Shown in pieces: positions 23,701 to 31,015 of a DNA stretch of 64,000 nucleotides; the stretch's first letter is position 1; every line of letters begins with the position of its first letter. The notes beneath the pieces are model-generated. The model was given only the letters and a program-made list of their open reading frames with translations, did no database searches and had not been told where the DNA came from. A program made the translations under genes and the position numbers. This DNA is from Aulostomus chinensis (lineage: Eukaryota > Chordata > Actinopteri > Syngnathiformes > Aulostomidae): positions 31,256,832 to 31,320,831 of the forward strand of contig JBBMOA010000007.1 in assembly GCA_037954235.1 (NCBI GenBank). The letters run 5' to 3'.

Positions 23701-25982
23701 TCCAGTCATGAGCATAGTTCTTCAACCTAAAAGACTGGACGAAATTGCAATGACAATAAAGCAGGGGTGTCCAAACTGGTCCAGTAAAGGGCCGGTGTGG
23801 CTGCAGGTTTTCATTCCAACCAAGCAAAAGCAACACCTGATCCAACCAATGAGCTGTGTGGACACAGCTTGGTTGATTTAAGTAGATTCAGGTGTTGCTT
23901 TTGTTCAGTTGGAATGAAAACCTGCAGCCACACCGGCCCTTTACTGGACCAGTTTGACACCCCTGCAATAAAGTCTTCACTCTTTCTCCTGATAAGTTTC
24001 TTTTAATATCATAATCATAGCTCAAAATAATAAAGGAGTCTTGAAAGCTGAGGGAAAATGCTCAAAAACATTGGGGGTGGCTGCAACTTTTTGTAAAAGA
24101 TTTTGTTGGGGAAAAAGTCAATGTGCTTTAATCAGTTCAACAGATTTTTCCTTATAAACGAAAGCATCAGATCTTTCACCTAATATTTCTCAGCAATCCT
24201 TGATCTGTATTTATGTTCAGAAGTCAGGGGTCATCATAGGCTCTTTACATTTATTGATAAAAACATAGCAACATTATCTTAAGTGGTATATACAGTACAT
24301 GTTATTCATTAAAATTCTCAAAATGAAATTGGTTAAAATCATATTTTATCTCTAGGAGAGTTGATCTAAGAATTCCTGATGATGTTAAAGATTAACGAGC
24401 TTTGGCCCCCATGTTGCTATTATAGTGGAAGCCTGTCAGGTTACCTGAAGGGCGGTTGTCGTGGTTACCTATTCATCCTGTCTCACCCACAGCAGCTGGA
24501 CAATGTGATGGAGCAGTTTGCCCTCTTGAAGCAGAAACACTCCAACCAGACAGTTCAGGGTGAAGCCGGAAAACGACTCAAGAAGATTGTGGATGAGGCA
24601 GAGACCATGACGAGACAAATGGAGGACAAGCTGCAGTTCATACAAGGTACTATTCAACTTTATTAATACTAGGGGTGTTACCAAATTTCGCGTTATGAAA
24701 TTTCACAAAATAAAAAATGACGGAATAAAATTCAAAGACGCACAAAATAAAAATCAATGTAAAAACAAACACAAAGCGAAGCGGCACTGCGCACCACTAG
24801 ACTGATGATTTTTTACCTTCTGGCCTACTGTATACACACATTACAAGAAGAAGCAGCCAAAAAATTGTTCCTAATTGGAGGAAGACAAGGTGGAACAAGT
24901 AGCGGACGCTCCCTCTTCAAACACATCGGTTGTGTGGACTTATTTTGGCTTCCCATGTTAAGTGTAGACGAGGCAGCGGTGAGATGGCGGTGGATGAAAC
25001 CAAAGCGGTGGTCAAACGATGAGGGTCCACAACAGCGTAGCCTGGGCGAGCACTGCTAGCACGATAGAAGGACAGTGCTGCAGCTCCCTGAGCTCAGACG
25101 TTCTAGATCCTGATGAGACTGCAGCCCTGAGCACCACTGGAGGTTTGTTCTCCTTCCATCAGGAATGGAGTCGTCCTCATTGTTCACAACAAAGCACTTT
25201 TTATTGAAGTTTTATGTTTGGATTTGCATTGAAGTCTAAATAAGAGAAAAGACAAATATTTAGTTTTTTCAAAGAGCATTTTATTTTGTAGGGACGCAGT
25301 AATAACTGGTATGTCTGCATATTAAGGAAGAAAATAAAGAAGGTTTGATTTTTGCATTTCTGATTTTTGATTTTCTTTAATCTTTATTTCGTATTGTGAG
25401 TATTTTGTATCATGAGCCCTGTTTCGTATCGTTTTGTGAGTTGACTACTTCGTTGCACCTCTCATTAATACTATTAGTGCTATCATTCAGGTCATCCCCT
25501 GATGTCTCACCAACAGGAATAACTCATTGATTGCAATGCCTGTTGCTATGTTACCTATATGCTTTGTCCATTTCTGTTATTGTTTATGCTTTTATGAAGC
25601 TATGATTGTTCTTCTACCACACATAAGACCCCTGTGACATCAACAGTGAAAAAGGGATTTTATTGCCCAACAAATATTTATATGGCTGTACTGAACTTTT
25701 GTCCATTTCTTGGACAATCCTTAATAATCAGCACTGGCAGAGGTGTTGTCTGCAGTAATAGTGTAGTACTTAGGACTAGACTGCTTGTGGGTTCTAGATT
25801 AAGTGGACAGTGTGTGTTGAGAACTCATGTTCTTGTTCTCAGATGTGGAGAAGAAGATCCAGCAGTTGATCTCAACCAAACAGGAAAAGGAAGCTGAAGT
25901 CGCCATGTTGCTGGAGATGGCAGATTCACTCCGGCAGGAAATCTCTGACCGAGCTGCCGGATACACCAGCTGCTCCTCCTAA
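416..25982 (+). CDS. lamb4: laminin subunit beta-4, 3' part of gene (22 exons in window)
   Basis: Secreted laminin beta chain of the basement membrane. Exons read as 416-602 (end uncertain), 2262-2399, 2486-2671, 3763-3875, 4444-4558, 11567-11744, 12189-12332, 12419-12650, 13620-13777, 14019-14243, 14319-14536, 15352-15448, 15527-15896, 17517-17680, 19109-19311, 19875-20072, 20209-20353, 21231-21438, 21810-21945, 22019-22189, 24493-24646, 25843-25982. Phases agree throughout, giving about 1292 codons and a TAA at 25980. Order: end of an LEa repeat, L4 (type IV) domain, LEb EGF-like repeats, long coiled coil broken by a six-cysteine beta-knob, C-terminal Cys three residues before the stop. It is assigned to beta-4 rather than beta-1/2 from the L4 sequence (GAGLRF, HILVDS, a short NFC segment), from the ending GYTSCSS, and from its place just upstream of lamb1 as in human. 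No frameshift or nonsense codon was seen. The LN domain and first exons lie before the window. Confidence 0.93.
603..2261 (+). repeat. degenerate GT-rich tandem repeat filling a lamb4 intron
   Basis: From about 640 to 2190 the + strand repeats variants of TGTGTTTGATGTGTGTTGGA with spacing near 10-21 bp, heavily diverged. It is interrupted at 1525-1835 by a compound TA/TG microsatellite (alternating purine-pyrimidine). Open frames rich in Cys-Val-Tyr or His-Thr-Tyr here are by-products of the repeat. Confidence 0.85.
2262..4558 (+). CDS. lamb4: lamb4 L4 (laminin IV type B) domain exons
   Basis: Four exons (2262-2399, 2486-2671, 3763-3875, 4444-4558) encode the globular IV domain between the LEa and LEb stalks. 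The second carries TWTGLGLVRV, then DNLPSSMDY and the YEPE ending; its lamb1 counterpart is 42052-42210. The last ends ILVDS with a GTGAGG donor. The first, 46 codons long, has no counterpart in the lamb1 gene here and ends in a very basic run (RHRRRRQRQ). It is either a beta-4-specific insert or a fish addition. Phases are 0,0,0,2,0. Confidence 0.87.
2722..3300. repeat. (AT)n and compound AT/GT microsatellite
   Basis: A pure AT tract (about 2722-2787) runs into roughly 500 bp of TATATATGTGTG-type alternating purine-pyrimidine sequence within a lamb4 intron. Such DNA can adopt Z-form or cruciform structures. Nothing coding is seen. Confidence 0.93.
3401..3610. repeat. array of imperfect palindromes
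   Basis: The arm ATGAGTGTGTGAGTATATAT alternates with its reverse complement at about 3421, 3455, 3494, 3535 and 3577. The arms are separated by short AT spacers and bordered by GTATGTATACATAC. Each neighbouring pair can fold into a hairpin. Confidence 0.85.
3876..4443 (+). other. lamb4 intron, no feature seen
   Basis: This 568-bp intron separates two L4 exons. It is AT-rich near its 3' end with a T-rich tract before the acceptor. No repeat family or open frame is recognised. Confidence 0.6.
4564..11313. repeat. 6.75 kb minisatellite with 12-bp base unit and 2157-bp higher-order repeat
   Basis: The array is built from 12-mers that start CTCAA and end CCCAAGA, TGCTAAC or CACTAGA, mostly in 36-bp (three units) or 24-bp (two units) groups; length/12 gives about 560 units. 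A higher-order period of 2157 bp is exact across many landmarks (for example 5960 with 8117, 6223 with 8380, 6559 with 8716, 7482 with 9639). The first copy runs about 5640-7796 and the second about 7797-9953. The array decays into diverged GCTAGACTCAA units after 11040. It fills nearly the whole lamb4 intron 4559-11566 and starts six bases inside it. Confidence 0.96.
11567..15896 (+). CDS. lamb4: lamb4 end of L4 and LEb EGF-like repeat exons
   Basis: Eight exons from 11567 to 15896. The first finishes the L4 domain (MALIPSIKS, NFCSHGD). The rest encode consecutive laminin EGF-like repeats, each with the eight-cysteine pattern (for example CECDPQGS, GRRCDRCQ, GYYGNP, CNNIDPDD-type and CDCNLDGT). 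Lengths 144, 232, 225, 97 and 370 equal the lamb1 exons, and introns are mostly phase 1, as usual for LE modules. The last exon runs into the coiled coil after the final CHTC. Confidence 0.93.
11745..12188 (+). other. lamb4 intron, no feature seen
   Basis: A 444-bp intron with a good GTAAGT donor and a T-rich approach to the acceptor. No recognisable repeat. Confidence 0.6.
12827..13240 (-). mobile_element. hAT transposon fragment with C-terminal transposase remnant
   Basis: CAGGGGTGCCCAACC at 12827 looks like a hAT terminal repeat. On the - strand, 13233-13093 reads CESAFSHMETVKSKYRS and continues to a stop, which resembles the conserved C-terminal dimerisation segment of hAT transposases. 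An in-frame TAG lies just before it, and a CA tract plus poly-A separate it from the terminal repeat. No second terminus was found, so it is a truncated relic inside a lamb4 intron. Confidence 0.65.
13845..13995 (+). repeat. short degenerate repeat of CAGGTGAGTT
   Basis: About 150 bp in the lamb4 intron 13778-14018 repeats a 10-bp motif (CAGGTGAGTT and variants such as CAGGTATGTT, TAGGTGAGCT, CAGGTTTATT). Many copies match the vertebrate 5' splice-site consensus. Confidence 0.8.
14537..15351 (+). other. lamb4 intron, no feature seen
   Basis: An 815-bp intron between the LEb exons ending ACNK and starting VSGKC. No repeat family or coding sequence recognised. Confidence 0.6.
15527..25982 (+). 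CDS. lamb4: lamb4 coiled-coil and beta-knob exons
   Basis: Exons 15527-15896 (3' part), 17517-17680, 19109-19311, 19875-20072, 20209-20353, 21231-21438, 21810-21945, 22019-22189, 24493-24646 and 25843-25982 encode heptad-rich helix (for example QARELR, EQAREAREAAESASSEA). The helix binds alpha and gamma chains into the laminin rod. Exon 17517-17680 ends in an acidic stretch (EDDEDEDPE). Exon 19875-20072 starts with the six-cysteine knob (ICGGPGAEDC and on). The last exon is 140 nt, as in lamb1, and ends GYTSCSS. Confidence 0.92.
16240..17045. mobile_element. rearranged non-LTR retrotransposon fragment (RT and endonuclease pieces)
   Basis: On the + strand 16264-16800 reads as a reverse-transcriptase stretch with ISPGYLKALD, CGFRPGRGTMDQL and FVDLEKAYDRVPR; the last holds the first catalytic Asp motif. 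From 17042 back to about 16870 the - strand reads an endonuclease piece (VDKRVASLRLRV, YEPNSSSEYPPF). The same piece occurs intact in sense at 39980-40130. The two halves face each other and are frameshifted, so this is a dead, rearranged copy in a lamb4 intron. The type is RTE/Rex-like; the exact family is not resolved. Confidence 0.8.
17990..18215. repeat. dispersed fish repeat, 3' tail
   Basis: The segment ending GGGCTCTACAAATAAAATTG with flanking TTGCCTTGCC repeats looks like the 3' end of a short dispersed element common in fish genomes. It lies in the lamb4 intron 17681-19108. The family was not identified, and the rest of that intron shows nothing else. Confidence 0.5.
19312..19874 (+). 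other. lamb4 intron, no feature seen
   Basis: This 563-bp intron precedes the beta-knob exon. No repeats recognised. Confidence 0.55.
20527..20640. repeat. 22-bp minisatellite, five copies
   Basis: Units of AGTGACAGGAAGTTGAAAAC plus two bases repeat five times almost perfectly (one copy has GGCAG for GGAAG). Located in the lamb4 intron 20354-21230. Confidence 0.93.
23029..23615. mobile_element. PIF/Harbinger-type MITE
   Basis: The element 23032-23612 begins TACCCCTTTCACACTG and ends CAGTGTAAAGGGGTA. It is flanked on both sides by TTA, the TWA-type target duplication of PIF/Harbinger elements. It is 581 bp, GC-richer than its surroundings, has no transposase, and lies in a lamb4 intron. A diverged second copy in the opposite orientation lies at 28986-29601. 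Confidence 0.8.
23754..23973. mobile_element. hAT foldback MITE with exact 8-bp target duplication
   Basis: The element 23762-23965 runs from CAGGGGTGTCCAAACTGG to CCAGTTTGACACCCCTG. Its two halves are near-complete inverted repeats over about 90 bp each. CAATAAAG directly flanks both ends (23754-23761 and 23966-23973), the 8-bp duplication expected of hAT. No coding capacity. Confidence 0.93.
24662..25473. mobile_element. hAT-like non-autonomous element
   Basis: ATTAATACTA occurs exactly at 24662-24671 and 25464-25473, flanking a 792-bp insert in the last lamb4 intron. The ends resemble short inverted repeats (AGGGGTGT against GCACCTCTC), with AAATTTCACAAAATA-like and TTTCGTATTGTGAG-like subterminal sequence. 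No transposase reading frame was found. Confidence 0.68.
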
Positions 25983-27196
25983 AGTATTCCTGTGGTTCTC
26001 CTCCTCCTCCTCTTATGGTGCTATAAGTATGGAGTATGGAGACTAAACCGTCTTCTTCCTGTTGTCTCAGAAAGACAACAAATTTTAGACTGTGTCCACA
26101 CAGAAACTTACTTCTTAACCATTTGAACACATAAATTACATGATAAAGGAAATAGTGGCGCCACAGGGTTTGCGACAAGTGCCCTGATGAGGATGTATGC
26201 TGATGACTCATTCATGTATCTGCCTAAATCTGCGAAGCTGCAATTGATCCCTTTACCAGAAACACTAAAACTACAAAATCCATCTGTTTCACTATGAGAA
26301 GTTAACAATAGCAGTTGGAAATATAACAAAGATACCATCTTTAGCCAAACTTTGTCTTTGACATTGAAAAGAAAAGATTTGTAAAACAAGCCAGGTCACC
26401 AGGAGCTGTCTGAAGGGTTAACCAGCTGCTCAAATGCCTCTAGTACTTTTCTGGTAGTGTAAAGTACAAAGATAGCATGTTCTTGCTAGGAGCCCTGTTG
26501 AATTTACTGAAATGATATTTTGGGAACATCAGAGGGAACATCTCAATTATTAAAATCTCCATGTCTTACTGGGGAACTTTTCATTAAAAAAAAAAGGTTA
26601 AAATTGAACTGTTTTATGACCTAGTGAGAATTATATGGGAACATTTTCTTTGAGTCCCACAAGTCTTCTTTATATGTAGCAGTGAACATAAAATAACGTA
26701 AATGGAATGGTCCCCTAACATCTTGTAAAGAACATTGAACTGCAGGGTAATAATTATTTAAAAAATGATGTTGTAAAAAAACACTCCTAAGAATTCTGTA
26801 AAGCTTTGCAATATATGTCATTTACAGAACATTAAGAGAACATTACTCAAGGATTAGAGTCTGTTAATCATGGTTCCCTCTGCTGTTAAAGTAGCAAACT
26901 CATGGAAGTTGCTTCCTGGTTGTTTGAAGGTACCAAGGTCACCACTTTGAAGATCACTGCAAGCTCTAGCTCATGTCAGAGGTCAAGGTCCTTCTGGCTG
27001 AAACACAGACACATTTTAAAACACTAAATGCAGACTGGATACAAGTTTCTTACACGTCTTAACTCAGTCATATTTTCACAATTGTCAACTGCCTGTTTAA
27101 GATCTGTAAACACAGTTTGTCTTTATGAACTGAAGTACTCTTATGTCTAAACTCTGTAATCCTACACATATCCAGTATAGTATGTTTTTAAATAAA
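25983..27196 (+). terminator. lamb4: lamb4 3' untranslated region and poly(A) signal
   Basis: No coding sequence follows the TAA at 25980. The first canonical AATAAA on the + strand is at 27191-27196, giving a 3' UTR of about 1.2 kb. An ATTAAA embedded in poly-A near 26583 is an alternative. Confidence 0.5.
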
Positions 27197-27858
27197 GATA
27201 TTTGAAGTAAATCAGCAGTGTTGGCATCTGTATTCATCATAATACATAGTCAGTTTTGGATTTCTTTCTAAAAGTCTTCTGAATTTAAGACAGTCATGCA
27301 AATATAAGAACTCGGTTCAGTATGCAAATTGTACATATTATGTCTTTGCACAGGTGTATGTATTTTCTATTATTTATGTTTATGTTATGTCTATGTTTCT
27401 TCTGCTCATTCCATGAGTGACACCAACTGCTGGAGTCAAATTCCTTGTATGTTGTGAACATACTTGGCCAGTAAAACTCAGTCTGATTCTGATTCTGAAA
27501 TGCATCAAACTCTGCGCTGACGTTACATCGGAAATACAAAAAAGCTAAGAAAGTTGTCAATATTTGTAATCACTTTGATGTTACAAGGTAAATCTTATGT
27601 CACGCTTGCATACTTTATGTATTCATTCACGTTTATTATCTTTTATGATTTATATGTTTATGATAAATTATTTGCTTATTTTTTCAAAAACTTGCTTGAG
27701 CTGATTTGTGTTCTCAGGATATTTTACAATGTGATTCTCTCCATACTATTATTTCTTCCCCATTATTTGTTTGTTTATTGATGTGTGGTCTTTGCACTGT
27801 TTGACGTACAGAGGACAAAAAAACAACCTTGAAGGTCCTTCGCCATAATGGTGAGTCG
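27197..27858. other. intergenic, nothing recognised
   Basis: AT-rich spacer between the lamb4 poly(A) signal and the upstream copy of the lamb1 promoter-region duplication. Confidence 0.6.
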
Positions 27859-28046
27859 TAAGGGTTGTTGTGGTGTGGTCTCTGTGTGAAAGGCTCTGAT
27901 TCCCAGAGTTCCGCTCACACAGAGACTGGTTCCTGTGAGACAGTTGGTGACAGCGGCATAAGAGTGATGCACCCATGATGTTTGAAGAGAGGATACAAAG
28001 TTGTTGGTGCAAGTGAGGTTATGTCCACTGTCGTGGAGCAAAACAT

Positions 28047-28108
<62 letters not shown>

Positions 28109-28256
28109 TTTCCTTTGATCTGTTAATGTTTGTTCTCAGACGGATGAGCTGCTGGTCTCTGCAGGTCGTCACACGTTCACAGTCATTACATTACCCACAA
28201 TGCAGCAGGGCTCTTTGACATGAATGAGTCTTTAGTAGATGTTCAGGTGGGGGCTG

Positions 28257-28325
<69 letters not shown>

Positions 28326-28365
28326 CCTCCCCCTCGGTTAAACCTCAGTAATCTCGCAGGGACAA

Positions 28366-28440
<75 letters not shown>

Positions 28441-28862
28441 CTGAGACTGGGGGAGTTACGCATCTGTTTGTCTGTAAATTAAATCACTCAGGAGATGAGG
28501 AAGCTTTGAGTTCAGAGTAAAACTGAGTCAGTGGGCATCAGAGGACATGAAGGTGCTTGGGGGGGGTTGGGGTCTTCTCCACCTGGAAAAATGCAGACCG
28601 ATCAGCCAAATCAGTAGAAACCTTTTCATCTCTTGATGTAAAACTCTACTTTGTCTCTGGACACCCCTGAAATCTCTAAAGAGATCAGAACCAACCAATT
28701 GAGTCGACAAAAAAAATCCTGCAGGCACATCATTTGTGCTGGACTAGTTTTATTTGAAAAGTTTGGCAGGAAGTGGCTTTTCATCCAAAACTGGTGTTTC
28801 TGGTGTGTCAGTGTGGGCGGGATCTGAGAACGCTCAGGTCGATGGTGGGGGGGGGCTACAGG
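27859..28862 (+). repeat. upstream copy of a 1-kb duplication of the lamb1 5' flank
   Basis: Sequence from TAAGGGTTGTTGTGG to the poly-G/CTACAGG is repeated almost base for base at 29922-30874 (offset 2063 bp at the left part). It holds a GT tract (28051-28107), a CA tract (28260-28322), a GT tract running into GA (28371-28440), and a GGGCGG box at 28815. It lacks the lamb1 first exon. Confidence 0.93.
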
Positions 28863-28985
28863 AAACTAAAATAAATTGAAATGACTTGACTTGACTTGAC
28901 AAATTGACTTGGATAGAATATCCAAAAGTTCTTTAAACTATTTTTATTGAAAGAACACAAAAGGTTCTAAACCTCGGGTAACAAA

Positions 28986-29601
28986 TACCTTTTTCACACT
29001 GAAAAAAACACGTGTCAACGCGGGTCCAAAAACCCGCGTTTGCTCGGCATCAGGCCACATTCAAGCTTCCAGAGACTCAGGTCTGAGCTCCCACTGTGAG
29101 GCTGCATGCCTGTGTTTTTCTCTCTCCACATCATCGTGCTGACGTCATCATTTCACGTAAACGTGTGCTGGAACACTGAGAGGTAAACAAACAACATTGT
29201 GGACGTCGCCGAGTGGAACGTTAGCATTGTCGTTGCGTGCATTGCAATGTTGTCACTTCTGCAAAGCAGACAAACTCAGCGCAGATGGAAAATGTCTGAG
29301 CGCCAAAGCAGTGAAGGAGGATGGAGTTTTTGGCTCGTCTGGAAGGGAGCCGGAGAAGCTACAGGTGAAGCCTGACAGGCGGCACAGAGACAAAATCAGG
29401 ATGAGACAGGAAGGTCGCAGGAAACCTGAGATGATGCAGGTTGCCTTTTTCACACTGCAGGCGAGCCAAGCCGAGCTGAGCCTCTAAACACCCGGGTCGC
29501 TTGGAGGGTCGGTTGACGCGGGTCGAAATGACGAGTCAACCCTTTCAGAGTGCCGAAAAACCCATGTTGACCCACGTTTTTGGTGCAGTGTGAAAGGGGC
29601 T
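28986..29601. mobile_element. second Harbinger-type MITE, between the duplicated blocks
   Basis: It begins TACCTTTTTCACACTG and ends CAGTGTGAAAGGGG, and is about 616 bp. The interior matches the 23032-23612 element in reverse orientation. A target duplication is not clear. A shared interior reading frame (PEKLQV, KIRMRQEGRRKPEMM) is seen in both copies but starts and ends nowhere sensible. Confidence 0.75.
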
Positions 29602-29921
29602 TTACTCTGGTCTTGTCAATTTACATAGGAATTCTGGAAAGATTTTGATGACTACATAACAGACGAGATCTTCCCAGATTTTGTTTCTGTTATGGGAATG
29701 CTATCCTAGGATGTTTAGTGTAGCAAGAAAAAGGTGCTAATGCATATTTTTCTTATCAATCTAATATTACTACTTTGCGAATTCCATATTCCTAAATGTA
29801 AATATACAAGCCAAAACCCTGATTCTTTGTTTTAGTAAAGAAAATAAAACAATATATATCTTTAACGGAGTCCTCAAAACACATGAAAGCCATATAAACA
29901 GTCTTAAGTTTTTTTAAGGGT

Positions 29922-30109
29922 TAAGGGTTGTTGTGGTGTGGTCTCTGTGTGAAAGGCTCTGATTCCCAGAGTTCCGCTCACACAGAGACTGGTTCCTGTG
30001 AGACAGTTGGTGACAGCGGCATAAGAGTGATGCACCCATGATGTTTGAAGAGAGGATACAAAGTTGTTGGTGCAAGTGAGGTTATGTCCACTGTCGTGGA
30101 GCAAAACAT

Positions 30110-30171
<62 letters not shown>

Positions 30172-30318
30172 TTTCCTTTGATCTGTTAATGTTTGTTCTC
30201 AGACGGATGAGCTGCTGGTCTCTGCAGGTCATCACACGTTCACAGTCATTACATTACCCACAATGCAGCAGGGCTCTTTGACATGAATGAGTCTTTAGTA
30301 GATGTTCAGGTGGGGGCT

Positions 30319-30384
<66 letters not shown>

Positions 30385-30431
30385 CCTCCCCCTCAATTAA
30401 ACCTCAGTAATCTCACTTGCAGGGACAAAGA

Positions 30432-30465
<34 letters not shown>

Positions 30466-30984
30466 CTGAGACTGGGGGAGTTACGCATCTGTTTGTCTGT
30501 AAATTAAATAACTCAGGAGGTGAGGAAGCTTTGAGTTCAGTGGGCATCAGAGGACATGAAGGTGCTTGGGGGGGTTGGGGTCTTCTCCACCTGGAAAAAT
30601 GCAGACCGATCAGCCAAATCAGTAGAAACCTTTTCATCTCTCGATGTAAAACTCTACTTTGTCTCTGGACACCCCTGAAATCTCTAAAGAGATCAGAACC
30701 AACCAATTGAGTCGACAAAAAAAAATCCTGCAGGCACATCATTTGTGCTGGACTAGTTTTATTTGTAAAGTTTGGCAGGAAGTGGCTTTTCATCCAAAAC
30801 TGGTGTTTCTGGTGTGTCAGTGTGGGCGGGATCTGAGAACGCTCAGGTCGATGGTGGGGGGGGGGGGCTACAGGGGGCTGTGAGGGGTCGCAGCTCTTTA
30901 CTAGTTTTGAGACTCTCGGAAAGGGTCCGGGTCCTGGAGGACTTCAGTTTTCATGGTTTCGGTGGTTTTTGGATCCGAATCAAA
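29922..30984 (+). promoter_or_regulatory. lamb1: lamb1 5' flank and likely promoter (downstream copy of the duplication)
   Basis: The duplicated block 29922-30874 ends 110 bp before the lamb1 ATG. It contains a GGGCGG box at 30824, a long poly-G run near 30854-30867 and GT/CA/GT tracts at 30114-30170, 30320-30382 and 30431-30454. No TATA box is visible at a fitting distance. The transcription start is not determinable from sequence, so the promoter call rests on position and GC content. Confidence 0.5.
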
Positions 30985-31015
30985 ATGCTACAGCTTCAGC
31001 TCGTCGCGCTTCTCG
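30985..31015 (+). CDS. lamb1: lamb1 first coding exon: signal peptide
   Basis: ATG with A at -3 opens a hydrophobic run MLQLQLVALL. It ends after one base of the next codon at a GTGAGT donor. Joined to 31983 the leader continues ALQALTWAQ, a normal cleavable signal. No other upstream in-frame ATG fits. Confidence 0.85.
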
